DNA of 64,000 nucleotides from Myxococcales bacterium (GTDB lineage: Bacteria; Myxococcota_A; Polyangia; Haliangiales; Haliangiaceae): assembly GCA_016720595.1 (NCBI GenBank), contig JADKKI010000022.1, positions 186,001-250,000 on the forward strand. Direction: 5' to 3'. This document shows positions 33,551 to 42,114 of the stretch, piece by piece; position 1 is the first letter of the stretch; every line of letters begins with the position of its first letter. Below the pieces are notes generated by a model. It searched no databases. It saw only the letters and a program-made list of their open reading frames with translations, and had not been told where the DNA came from. The translations under genes were made by a program, and so were the position numbers.

Positions 33551-33568
33551 GTTTCGTTCAGCTCCCGC

Positions 33569-34123
33569 TCAATCGCGGATGTTTCCGCCCGCGATCGCCC
33601 AGATCAGGCCGAACAGGAGGCCCGAGCCCGCGAGCGCCACGGACTTCTCCGCCTTGTTCGATTCGCAGTACGCGAGGCACAGCCCCATCCCGGCGAAGCT
33701 GGCGAGGCTCAGGGTCCCGGTCACCACCCCGAGCTCGAAGCCGGGCGCGGCCTTCGGCGGCGGCACGGGCTTCTTGTCGGGCCGCATGAGCTGGAGCCCG
33801 GTGGGCTGGAGGAACACGAGATCGGGCTCCCGCGCCGCCACCCGGCACGGCGACGAGCCGGCGAACGGAGCGCAGCCCTGGAGGAGCAGCATGAGTGTCG
33901 TGGCCGTCCCCTTGAACTTCACCGGCTGATCGAGCGTGACGTTGATGCGATCTCCCGGTTGCTCGTCCCCGGCCTCGACGGTGACGGTCTGGAGCCTGGC
34001 CTGCCCCTCGCGCCCGAGCTCGCTCGCATGCGCGAGGACCTCCGCGCCGTGGATCCCGACCCGGGGCTTCGCGTGACCGCAGGCGACCACCACCCCGAGC
34101 AACGCGATGGCCAGCCGGCGCAT
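33569..34123 (-). CDS. Lipoprotein with two C-terminal membrane helices, unknown
   Basis: 184 residues from the ATG at 34123. It begins MRRLAIALLGVVVACGHAKP, a lipobox with Cys15. A soluble part follows (VTVEAGDEQPGDRINVTLDQ, TATTLMLLLQGCAPFAGSSP), and the last ~60 residues hold two hydrophobic stretches (GVVTGTLSLASFAGMGLCLA and VALAGSGLLFGLIWAIAGG). A lipid anchor plus membrane helices is slightly unusual and could mean that the N-terminal helix is not cleaved. No family recognised. It is divergent from the DUF362 gene across ~80 bases. Confidence 0.65.
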   Translation of the reverse strand: MRRLAIALLGVVVACGHAKPRVGIHGAEVLAHASELGREGQARLQTVTVEAGDEQPGDRINVTLDQPVKFKGTATTLMLLLQGCAPFAGSSPCRVAAREPDLVFLQPTGLQLMRPDKKPVPPPKAAPGFELGVVTGTLSLASFAGMGLCLAYCESNKAEKSVALAGSGLLFGLIWAIAGGNIRD

Positions 34124-34204
34124 GACCGCGATCGTATCGGATATCGTGTCGCGTGAGCGGCCCAACGTGAGGACCCAACGAGAGACCCAACGAGAGACTC
34201 GACG

Positions 34205-36197
34205 ATGAGACCGTCCGTGCTCGCGCTCGTGCTGATCGCCGCGTGCGGCAAGAGCGCGCCCGACGATCGAGTCGTTCCGCCGCCGCCGCCGGCAGCACCG
34301 AAGCCGCTCGCGCCCAAGCCGCCGGCGCCGAAGCCCGTCAGCGCGGACTCGGTCACCGCCGCATCGCCGGCGTGGAGCCCCGGCCCGGCCGTGGTGATCG
34401 CGACGACCCAGCCGATCGTCGACGGTGCAGCGCTCAGCGCGAAGCACCACGCTCGGCTCGCCGCGGATCACACAGCGGTGACCGCCGTGACCGGCGGCAC
34501 ACCCGGCGAGCTCGGTGAGCGGTTATGCGAGGCGGTGGTGCCTCGGCGCCCGGCGAGCACGCCGGTGCTGCTCAAGCCGAACCTCGGCGGCTTCAACTGG
34601 TTTCACGATCCGAAGACCCACCACGGTGATGATGGCGTGAAGGGCCGGATCACGGATCCCGAGTTCACCCGCGGTGTCATCAAGTGCCTCAAGGCGCGCG
34701 GTCACAAGACGATCACGATCGCCGATGGCTTCACCGGCAAGGCCGCGGACTGGACCCGTCTCGTGCGGATCTCGGGCTACGCCGCGATGGCCAAGGAAGA
34801 AGGCGTGACGCTGGTGGCGTTCGACGATGACGGCGTGTTCGACGTCGGCGACCAGGCGCCGGGCAAGGCGCTCGCCGTGACCGGCATGGCGGCCACCCAC
34901 GTCCCCACGCTGCTGGTCCCCGAAGCTGCTCGCCGAGCACCTCGAGCACGGCCTGTACCTCTCGCTGCCGAAGATCAAGACGCACCGGTTCTCCGTGTTC
35001 TCCGTCGGGATCAAGGCGATGCAGGGCACCGTGATGTACTCGGATGCGTCGCCGGCGTTCCGGCAGAAGTGGCGCTCGCATCGCGAGCTCGATGGTGCCC
35101 TCGCGGCGATCAAGCGCGGCGATCCCAAAGGCCGCGCGCTGTACGTCAAGGCGCTCGAGGTATTCGCCGAGCGGATGGTGGATGTCCTCGAGCTGGAGGC
35201 GCCGGATGCCGTGCTGGCGGAGGGCACGCCCGCGATGGATGGCGATGGGTTCGACGAGCTGTTCCCGCGCACCGAGAACGTGGCGCTCGGCGGCACCAAC
35301 GTCGTGCTGGTCGATCGCGTCGCCGCGCAGTACCTCGGCCTGTGGGATAACGCCGAGCTCGCGAAGGAGCTCGGCGGCCATCGCACCTCGCCGCTCCTCG
35401 AGGCCGCCGCCACACGCTTCGGGCTCGATCTCTCCGCGCCGGCGATCGTCGGTGATGGCGCCGAGCTGCTCGCGAAGCCTCAGGTCGCCCACCTCCACGG
35501 CATGGCCGGCTTCGAGCTGGGCACCGACGTCACGCCTGCGACCGAGGTGGTGCCCGAAGGCGCGACCCGCGATGTGCACGCCCGGAGGCTCACCGGCGCG
35601 GCCCCCGCGATCGATGGCGCGATCGACCCTGCATGGAGCACCGCGACGCCGTTCGAGTTCTCCACCGCTTGGTCCGGTGCCGCCACCACCACCACCACGC
35701 ACGTCCGCGTGCTGTGGTCCCCGAAGGCCGTGTACTTCCTGTGGGAGCTCGATGGCACCGGCCTGTTCACCGATCGGACCCGACCGATCGAGACCGAGCG
35801 CATCGATCTCTACGAGGAGGACTGCGTCGAGCTGTTCCTCGCGCCCGATCACACCAAGCGCCGGCGCTATGCCGAGATCGAGGTCGGCCCGTTCGGCCAC
35901 TGGTTCGATCTCCTGATCGATCGCACCGGCAAGAAGGCGCACTCCGATCCGGCGTGGTCCGCCGGGCTGACGATCGGCACCGCGCAAGATCCCGCGAAGC
36001 ACACCGCGGTGATCGAGATGGCGATCTCGGCGCCCGCCATCGTCGCCGCGCTCGCACCCGAGGCTCGGTTGCCGGTCGGCCTGTACCGGATGGAGGGCAA
36101 GGGCCCGCGCCTGTACCTCGCCGGCTTCCCCACGCGCACGCCGAAGCCAAACTTCCATGTCCCCGATGCGTTCGGACAGCTGATCCTCGACCCGTGA
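34205..36197 (+). pseudogene. DUF362 - CBM9-like lipoprotein split by a single-base frameshift near 34920
   Basis: The first frame starts with a lipoprotein signal (MRPSVLALVLIAACGKSAPD), a Pro/Ala/Lys linker and the start of a DUF362 domain (PVLLKPNLGGFNWFHDPKTH, KCLKARGHKTITIADGF). At GTCCCCGAAGC (34916-34926) the reading must move by one base. Dropping one C turns VPEAAR into VPKLLAEHLEHGLYLSLPK, and DUF362 then continues (KIKTHRFSVFSVGIKAM). From ~35560 a C-terminal domain resembles carbohydrate-binding family 9 (AIDGAIDPAWSTA, VRVLWSPKAVYFLWELDG, DCVELFLAP, GLYRMEGKG). The intact product would be ~660 residues. The stop overlaps the C39-like gene start (GTGA). A sequencing error in a C-run is as likely as true decay. 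Confidence 0.7.
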
Positions 36198-36736
36198 CCC
36201 GGCCCCCTCGCCTCCTCGACGTCCCGGTGCTGCGCCAGGCCACCGGGTACGAGTGTGGGAACACGGCGCTCGCATCGGTGATGCAGTACCTGGGCGCGCC
36301 GCGCTCCCCGGCCGAGATCGCGATGCTCGCCCGCACCACCCCCGACGGGACCGACCACGCGAACCTGGTAGCGGCCGCGCGGGCGACCGGCGCCACCGTG
36401 ATCGAGAAGGAGAACGGCACGCTCGACGAGATCGCGGCCTTCGTCGCGCGCGGCCTGCCGGTGATCGTCGGCTGGTGGCCCCTGGGTCCTGGCGACGAGG
36501 ACTGGCAGCCCGGGTGGTCTCCGGCCGAGCGGCGGGCCCGGGATTGCGGCCACTTCTCGGTGATCCACGGCATCACGGCGACCGGCGTGGTGCTGATGGA
36601 TCCCGAGGTCGGGAGCTACGAGCTGACCTTCGAGGCCTTCGACCGCGCCTGGTACGACACGGACACCGAGCACTACGTCAAGGTCACCCGCTGGTACCTG
36701 GTGTTGGACTACGCCGGGAATCCATTGTCTTCCTGA
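36194..36736 (+). CDS. C39-like papain-fold cysteine peptidase
   Basis: 180 residues from the GTG at 36194, four bases before the end of the upstream gene, so translation is probably coupled. The C39/papain-like triad can be read: Cys near residue 20 in TGYECGNTALASVMQYLG, His near 119 in DCGHFSVIHGI, and Asp in VLMDPEVGSYE near 136. There is no signal peptide, ABC transporter domain or membrane helix, so it is a stand-alone cytosolic member. Substrate unknown. Its coupling to the DUF362-CBM9 gene is the only context. I do not assign it to lanthipeptide leader removal, because it is 32 kb from the precursor. Confidence 0.75.
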   Translation: MTRPPRLLDVPVLRQATGYECGNTALASVMQYLGAPRSPAEIAMLARTTPDGTDHANLVAAARATGATVIEKENGTLDEIAAFVARGLPVIVGWWPLGPGDEDWQPGWSPAERRARDCGHFSVIHGITATGVVLMDPEVGSYELTFEAFDRAWYDTDTEHYVKVTRWYLVLDYAGNPLSS

Positions 36737-36763
36737 CGGCCCCGTTGCTAGGTTGTGCCCGTC

Positions 36764-37486
36764 ATGGGACGCGCCTTCGAGAAACGCAAGCACACGATCT
36801 TCGCCCGGATGGACCGCGTCGCGAAGCAGTTCACCAAGATCGGCAAGGACATCGCGATCGCCGTGAAGGGTGGCGGCAGCAGCCCGGACTCCAATCCGTC
36901 GCTCCGCCGGGCGCTCCAGAACGCCCGCGCCGTCAACATGCCCAAGGACAAGGTCGAGGCCGCGATCAAGAAGGCCAGCGGCCAGGGCGCTGCCGACTAC
37001 GACATCATCATCTATGAGGGCTATGCCCCGCATGGCATCGCGATGCTGGTCGAGGCCGCCACGGATAACGTCACGCGCACCGTCGCCAACGTCCGCCACC
37101 ACTTCAAGGCGCACGGCGGCAACATGGGCACCACCGGCTCGGTCGCGTTCATGTTCCAGCGTCAGGGCGTGTTCCGCCTCAACCCAGAGGGCATCGATCG
37201 AGACACGCTCGAGCTCGAGCTGATCGATCACGGCCTCCTCGCGCTCGAGGATGGCGAGAGCGACAAGGGCGTCCCGCAGCTCCTCGTGCGCTGTGCGTTC
37301 ACGGATTTCGGCACGATGCAGACGGCGGTCGAGGCGCGCAAGCTGACCTTGATCTCCACCGAGTCCGAGTACGTCGCCGGCACCCTCACCGAGCTCCCCG
37401 AGGACAAGGCCAACGAGGTCATGGAGCTGGTCGCGGCCCTCGAGGGCGATGACGACGTGCAGAACGTCTACACGAACCTCGGCTGA
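36764..37486 (+). CDS. YebC/PmpR (TACO1) family regulator
   Basis: 240 residues, the usual family length. Start [20 protein letters not shown] and the conserved DNPSLR-like region [20 protein letters not shown] are diagnostic, as are [19 protein letters not shown] and [14 protein letters not shown]. Members were described as DNA-binding regulators and, more recently, as translation factors that relieve ribosome stalling at proline runs, like mitochondrial TACO1. In proteomes as rich in proline as this one the latter role would make sense. I took the ATG at 36764 rather than the GTG at 36755. Confidence 0.93.
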   Translation: MGRAFEKRKHTIFARMDRVAKQFTKIGKDIAIAVKGGGSSPDSNPSLRRALQNARAVNMPKDKVEAAIKKASGQGAADYDIIIYEGYAPHGIAMLVEAATDNVTRTVANVRHHFKAHGGNMGTTGSVAFMFQRQGVFRLNPEGIDRDTLELELIDHGLLALEDGESDKGVPQLLVRCAFTDFGTMQTAVEARKLTLISTESEYVAGTLTELPEDKANEVMELVAALEGDDDVQNVYTNLG

Positions 37487-37545
37487 CCCACCGTCTCAGA
37501 TTTCCGAGGTGGCGAGCGGCCCTGCATCGGGTCTACGCTCGGGCC

Positions 37546-38358
37546 ATGAAGACGGGGATCGTGCTTGGACTCTCGCTGCTCACTGGAGCCGCCACTGGCT
37601 GCACCGCACAGGACGAGCGCATCGAGGCACCTGCCGCACAGCTCGATCTGCGCGCGGCGATGGGCACGACCGAGGATCTCCGCCCCGTGGGGCTCGCGAT
37701 CGCTCCCGATGGCCAGCGCTTCGTGTTCGAGGAGACGGGCGGCCTGTTCCGTCTCGACGGCACCCACGCGATCGCCGTGGTCCCGATGTCGGCGATGCCC
37801 AGCCCGGATCAACCGGTGCAGCTGCCGTTCACGGACATCGTCGCGCTCGCACCGAACCTGTTCGCGCTGACGGCGATCGGCGATGGTTTCCTCCTCGACA
37901 CGCAGGCGATGACCCTGCGCCAGCACTTCTGCTATCTCCCCGATGGCACCCCGGTGTCCTTGAGCCAGCGCACCGATGGCATCGCCTTCGACGCGGTGAA
38001 CCAGCGGCTGTTCGCGCAGCCCGTCACCTACGATGCGGCCGGGGTGTTCCAGTACGCACAGCTCGCCGTCTACGCGCGCGAGACCGGCCAGGACGTGGAG
38101 TGGCACAGCGTGAGCAACGACGTCGCCGCCACCGGGATGGTGTCGAGCCCCGAGCTCGGGCTGCTCCTCGGCCAGGGCTCGCAGCTCTCGCGGTTCGACC
38201 CGGCGACGGAGCAGATGATCCCGCTCGACGATCTCCACCGGTTCGGCGTGCGCTCGATCGATGGGCTCTCGATCGATCAGGCCGCGGGCACGCTCGTCGT
38301 CGTCGACAAGGTGGCGGATGCCGTGTTCGATCTCGACCTCTCCACGCTCGCCCTCTGA
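37546..38358 (+). CDS. Lipoprotein, beta-propeller-like, unknown
   Basis: 270 residues. Signal MKTGIVLGLSLLTGAATGC with Cys19 as the probable lipid site. The mature part has repeated strands with D-G and aromatic positions (PVGLAIAPDGQRFVFEETGG, LFALTAIGDGFLLDTQAMTL, RTDGIAFDAVNQRLFAQPV, SIDGLSIDQAAGTLVVVDKV), typical of NHL/SMP30-type propeller folds, though too short for a full set of blades with clear repeats. No catalytic motif can be named. It stands alone, 44 bases before the monooxygenase gene on the same strand. Confidence 0.65.
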   Translation: MKTGIVLGLSLLTGAATGCTAQDERIEAPAAQLDLRAAMGTTEDLRPVGLAIAPDGQRFVFEETGGLFRLDGTHAIAVVPMSAMPSPDQPVQLPFTDIVALAPNLFALTAIGDGFLLDTQAMTLRQHFCYLPDGTPVSLSQRTDGIAFDAVNQRLFAQPVTYDAAGVFQYAQLAVYARETGQDVEWHSVSNDVAATGMVSSPELGLLLGQGSQLSRFDPATEQMIPLDDLHRFGVRSIDGLSIDQAAGTLVVVDKVADAVFDLDLSTLAL

Positions 38359-38402
38359 CACCTCCGCGGCATCGTTCACCGATCCATGGCACGCTCGACG
38401 CC

Positions 38403-39848
38403 GTGCCAGAGCCCGAGCATCGCGATGTGCTGATCATCGGCGCCGGGCTCTCCGGCGTCGCGGCCGCGTATCACCTCCAGACCTCGTGCCCCACGCGGAC
38501 GTACGCGATCCTCGAAGGCCGTGGCGTGATGGGCGGTACATGGGACCTGTTCCGCTATCCGGGCATTCGCTCGGACTCCGACATGTTCACGCTCGGCTAT
38601 TCGTTCCGCCCGTGGCGCGCCGCCAAGGCGATCGCCGATGGCGACTCGATCCTCACGTACATCCGCGAGACCGCCGCCGAGTTCGGCATCGATCGTCACG
38701 TCCGCTATCACCACCTCGTCGAAGCCGCGCGCTGGTCGACCAGCGCGGCGCGCTGGACGCTCGACGTCCGGGTCGCCGGAGAGCTCCGGCAGCTGACCTG
38801 CAACTTCATCATCCTGTGTTCTGGCTACTACGACTACGCGGAGGGCTACACCCCCGATCTCCCAGGCCGCGACCGCTTTCGTGGCCCGGTGATCCACCCG
38901 CAGCACTGGCCCGCGGATCTCGCGTACGCGGGCAAGCGCATCGTCGTGATCGGCAGTGGCGCCACGGCCGTCACCCTGGTCCCCGAGCTCGCCAAGCAGG
39001 CCGCGCACGTGACCATGCTGCAGCGCTCGCCGACCTACATCGTCTCGGTCCCGAGCCGCGATCGCATCGCGGACTGGCTGCGCGAGCGGCTGCCGGAGCG
39101 CGTGGCCTATCCGATGGTGCGGTGGAAGAACGTGCTGCTCGGGATGGCCACGTTCAGCTACAGCCGCCGATACCCCGAGCGCACCGCGCGGTTCTTGATC
39201 GAGCAGGCGGACAAGCAGCTCGGCGGCAGCGCGGACGTCAAGACGCACTTCACGCCCTCGTACAACGTGTGGGACGAGCGGCTGTGCCTGATCCCCGACG
39301 CCGATCTGTTCAAGGCGATCCAGGCGGGCAGCGCCTCGATCGTCACCGACCACATCGCGACCTTCACGGAGACCGGCGTGCAGCTGCGCTCCGGGGCCCA
39401 CCTCGACGCCGACGTGATCGTCACGGCCACCGGGCTCAAGCTCAAGGCGTTCGGCGGGATCCAGTTCACCGTCGACGGCACCCCGATCGAGGCCCGGCAG
39501 AGCCTGGTCTACAAGGGCCTCATGTGCAGCGGCGTTCCGAACCTCGCGTTCGCCGTTGGCTACACCAATGCCTCGTGGACCCTCAAGGCCGATCTCGCTG
39601 CGCAGTACGTGGCCCGGCTGTTCGCCTACATGGACTCCCACGGCTATCGGTGGTGCCGTCCCGAGCGCGATCCCACGGAGAGAGAGCAGCCGCTCATGAA
39701 CTTCCGCTCGGGGTACGTGCAGCGCTCGATCGATCAGTTTCCGCGGCAGGGCACGCGCCGTCCGTGGAAGCTGTTCCAGAACTACATCAGCGACCTGATG
39801 ATGATCCGTCACTCGCGGATCGACGACTCGGCGCTGCGTTTCGGTTAG
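38403..39848 (+). CDS. Flavin monooxygenase, Baeyer-Villiger type
   Basis: 481 residues from the GTG at 38403. FAD-binding Rossmann motif DVLIIGAGLSGVAAAYHL at the N-terminus, the GTWDLFRYPGIRSDSD region after it, the Baeyer-Villiger fingerprint FRGPVIHPQHWP (FxGxxxHxxxW) near 155-165, and the NADPH motif VVIGSGATAVTLVPELA near 180-195. These enzymes oxidise ketones to esters or lactones, and close relatives S- or N-oxygenate. Mycobacterial EthA-type proteins have the same layout and length. The substrate is unknown and no pathway genes are adjacent. Confidence 0.9.
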   Translation: MPEPEHRDVLIIGAGLSGVAAAYHLQTSCPTRTYAILEGRGVMGGTWDLFRYPGIRSDSDMFTLGYSFRPWRAAKAIADGDSILTYIRETAAEFGIDRHVRYHHLVEAARWSTSAARWTLDVRVAGELRQLTCNFIILCSGYYDYAEGYTPDLPGRDRFRGPVIHPQHWPADLAYAGKRIVVIGSGATAVTLVPELAKQAAHVTMLQRSPTYIVSVPSRDRIADWLRERLPERVAYPMVRWKNVLLGMATFSYSRRYPERTARFLIEQADKQLGGSADVKTHFTPSYNVWDERLCLIPDADLFKAIQAGSASIVTDHIATFTETGVQLRSGAHLDADVIVTATGLKLKAFGGIQFTVDGTPIEARQSLVYKGLMCSGVPNLAFAVGYTNASWTLKADLAAQYVARLFAYMDSHGYRWCRPERDPTEREQPLMNFRSGYVQRSIDQFPRQGTRRPWKLFQNYISDLMMIRHSRIDDSALRFG

Positions 39849-39864
39849 CGGTACACTCGCTCGG

Positions 39865-40515
39865 GTGCGCAGCCTCCTCCTCGTCGCGTTGATCGGGTGC
39901 CGCGCGTACCCGACCGTCACGGTGTCCCAGCCCACCCTGCCACCCGATCCGGTGATCGAGATCAAGAGCACCACCGCGGACGTGCGCACCGGGACCCGCG
40001 ACGTCTGTGATGGCGAGTCGCGCTGCCGCACCGAAGACACCACCCGCGAGGAGAAGCGATCGCAGATCCTGGTCAGCGGGCAGCCCCTGACCTACGGGCA
40101 GCTCCGGCTGATCGACCCCGCCGGGGGCGCCGACTATGCAAAGGCCATCGCGGAGTACGGCGAGCGCGCGAAGCCGTGCCGGGTGTCGAGGAAGTACAAG
40201 ATCGCCGGCGTCGTCACCACCGTCGTCGGCGGCATCGTGGCCCTGATCGACAAGGCGCCGACCGCGGTCCGGATCGGAGGCCTGGCCGTCGCGGCGGCGG
40301 GCGTGGGCGTGATCTACCTCGGGTACCAGAAGGGCAGCGGCTGCGACGAGGTGCACCGGTTGTACCTCGACAACCAGCTCGATCTCGCCGGCACCAGGAC
40401 CGTCCGGGACCGCAAGGACGAGATCGACGATCTCGCTGCCCGGTTCAACTCCGCGCGCGGTCATGGTCCGCCACCGGTGGTGCGCAAGGCGCCGGTGGCC
40501 GACGCGCCGGATTAA
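39865..40515 (+). CDS. Lipoprotein/membrane protein, unknown
   Basis: 216 residues from a GTG at 39865. MRSLLLVALIGCRAYPTVTV contains a lipobox-like LIGC. A charged region with Cys and Thr repeats (TRDVCDGESRCRTEDTTREE) and PLTYGQLRLIDPAG follow. Residues ~110-150 hold two adjacent hydrophobic helices (KIAGVVTTVVGGIVALI and IGGLAVAAAGVGVIYLGYQK). The C-terminal ~60 residues are charged and contain LDNQLDLAGTRTVRDRKDEI. The lipoprotein-plus-two-helices plan resembles the product of 33569-34123. No family recognised. Confidence 0.6.
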   Translation: MRSLLLVALIGCRAYPTVTVSQPTLPPDPVIEIKSTTADVRTGTRDVCDGESRCRTEDTTREEKRSQILVSGQPLTYGQLRLIDPAGGADYAKAIAEYGERAKPCRVSRKYKIAGVVTTVVGGIVALIDKAPTAVRIGGLAVAAAGVGVIYLGYQKGSGCDEVHRLYLDNQLDLAGTRTVRDRKDEIDDLAARFNSARGHGPPPVVRKAPVADAPD

Positions 40516-40538
40516 GGGAGAGTAAGGGCCCTCGCTCG

Positions 40539-41390
40539 CTACTTCAGCGCGGCCTCGGAATCGATCCGGTAGAGCTCGGTGCTCGCGCCCGCGGTCTTGC
40601 CCCACACCAGGTCCCGACCGATCGAGGTGTACCCGGTGACCGGATCGTCGAGCAGCTCCTCGGTCACGCTCTCGAGGCAGCGGTACTTCCCGCACATGAT
40701 CGCGCGGCCGGCGATCAGGAGGTCGCAGGGGTAGGTCGCCGGAGGCATCCCGAACAGGGCATCGAACTTGGTGAACAGGTCATGGACCCGAACGCCCTCT
40801 GCGGTGCGATAGCCGAGGATCCCGTCGCGCACCGTGGCGCCGAGCGTGCTCGCGACCACCACCTCCTTCATGTCCATCCGCCGGTCGTAGCGCTGCACGG
40901 ACATCCCGGTCTCGAGCGTGTAGGCGTACGAGGCATCGATGCCGATCAGCGTGACGTCGCCGGTCGGGGTCGCGATCCGCGTCGGCACCGCATCGTTCCA
41001 CGAGGCGATCAGGCCGGTGTCGCTGTAGAACAGCCCCTCGGCGGTGGCGGCGATGTGCGGCGAGAACGTCGAGAGGGTCTCGACCACGCCGGCCTTGCGG
41101 CGACGCACGTTCTTCCGCGTGCCTTCGGTCTCGACCCAGGCGACCAGATCGCCCGCCGCGGCGAGCTCGCTGACCGGCCCCACGGTGGGCAGCTTGCCGA
41201 TCATCGAGCCATCGAGGCCCAGCTCCACGATGGTGTTCGTGGACGTGTCGATCGCGAAGATCGAGGTGTCGTTGATCGCGAGCTTCCCGAGGGTGCCCGG
41301 GACCGTCGCGAACGGCGAGGGGCCCGAGGCCTCGTCGGTACATCCGGAGAGTGCCAGCAGCAGCAGGAGCCCGTGCGGTCGCGGCGTCAT
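40539..41390 (-). CDS. Lipoprotein, beta-propeller-like, unknown
   Basis: 283 residues from the ATG at 41390, which follows AGAGGCGGG, a fair ribosome site; the frame is open further upstream. Signal and lipobox: MTPRPHGLLLLLALSGC, Cys17. The mature protein has six or seven short blade-like repeats of the kind LAINDTSIFAIDTSTNTIVE, ELAAAGDLVAWVETEG, TLIGIDASYAYTLETGM, DGILGYRTAEGVRVHDL. Two cysteine pairs occur near the C-terminus (CDLLIAGRAIMCGKYRCLES). It is probably a periplasmic or surface binding protein. It converges with the gene at 39865. Confidence 0.7.
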   Translation of the reverse strand: MTPRPHGLLLLLALSGCTDEASGPSPFATVPGTLGKLAINDTSIFAIDTSTNTIVELGLDGSMIGKLPTVGPVSELAAAGDLVAWVETEGTRKNVRRRKAGVVETLSTFSPHIAATAEGLFYSDTGLIASWNDAVPTRIATPTGDVTLIGIDASYAYTLETGMSVQRYDRRMDMKEVVVASTLGATVRDGILGYRTAEGVRVHDLFTKFDALFGMPPATYPCDLLIAGRAIMCGKYRCLESVTEELLDDPVTGYTSIGRDLVWGKTAGASTELYRIDSEAALK

Positions 41391-41416
41391 CCCGCCTCTA
41401 TACCGGAGGAGCGCGC

Positions 41417-41851
41417 CTACTGGAATCGCGACGAGCGAGCGGGCACCGTCCCTTCGTACTTGCCGCCGCACTTTGCCATCATCCGGTTGGAGGCAAAGGT
41501 CCAGCCGTCACCGTCGCGCGCGAGCGTTCCGGTCAACACCACCTCGCTCTGATCGCGGACCGTGTCGGGCACGAGGCCCTCGTAGTAGATCGGGAGCTGC
41601 TTGCCCTGCTTCGTGATCACGAAGGTGTGCGCGGAGGGCGTGAGCTCGACGATCGTGCCGGCCACGATGTAGCCGTGCACCGTGAGACGCTCGCCCGCCC
41701 ACCGAGCGGGCTCGGCCATGACCTCGTCGACCATCTTGTAGGGCGGACGGGGGATCGGGGCGAGGTGCGCGATCGCGACACTCGCCGCGATCAACACACC
41801 GGAGAGGGCGATCTTCGATCTCAGACCCGGTGCGGACGAAGCGATCGACAT
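41417..41851 (-). CDS. ccmE: CcmE-type cytochrome c maturation haem chaperone, Cys variant
   Basis: 144 residues. One N-terminal membrane helix (SKIALSGVLIAASVAIAHLA), then the OB-fold of CcmE: RLTVHGYIVAGTIVE, HTFVITKQGKQLPIYYEGLV, PDTVRDQSEVVLTGTLA, and the C-terminal MMAKCGGKYEG. In E. coli the haem is held by His in HxxxY. Here the motif is CxxxY, as in the variant known from Desulfovibrio and some archaea. CcmE carries haem in the periplasm to apocytochrome c. No other ccm gene is in the window, which is unusual because they normally form one operon. It is the last gene of a group with the Rieske oxidoreductase. Confidence 0.8.
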   Translation of the reverse strand: MSIASSAPGLRSKIALSGVLIAASVAIAHLAPIPRPPYKMVDEVMAEPARWAGERLTVHGYIVAGTIVELTPSAHTFVITKQGKQLPIYYEGLVPDTVRDQSEVVLTGTLARDGDGWTFASNRMMAKCGGKYEGTVPARSSRFQ

Positions 41852-41889
41852 GCCCCGACAACCGCCGCTGCGGGCCGGCCATTCCTGGG

Positions 41890-42114
41890 TCAGTTCATGC
41901 CGTCGTCGGGGTCGTCCGGGTACATCCAGCGCATGACCTTGCCGCCGCTCTTCCAGTCATAGAGGGCGATCGACGCCCACAGCGCGGTGAGGGCCAGGCC
42001 CGCGAGCCGAAACGGCGACACGCCGGACGTCATGCACCGGAACACGAAGTACACGAAGCACGCGATCGCGAGCGGCGGCCACCACTGGATCCGGACCAAG
42101 CGGCTCGGTGCCAT
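41890..42114 (-). CDS. Small membrane protein, unknown
   Basis: 74 residues. The start overlaps the stop of the Rieske oxidoreductase gene by one base (TGATG), so it is translated with it. Two hydrophobic helices are visible (WPPLAIACFVYFVFRCM and LAGLALTALWASIALYDW), then a short acidic tail (MYPDDPDDGMN). Size and place before ccmE might suggest a CcmD-like role, but CcmD has one helix and a different pattern, so I leave it as unknown. Confidence 0.65.
   Translation of the reverse strand: MAPSRLVRIQWWPPLAIACFVYFVFRCMTSGVSPFRLAGLALTALWASIALYDWKSGGKVMRWMYPDDPDDGMN

Noticed and set aside
36194..36736. C39-like protein as the lanthipeptide leader peptidase
   Set aside because: It is 32 kb from the precursor, lacks an ABC transporter, and is coupled to an unrelated gene. 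Kept only as a test idea.
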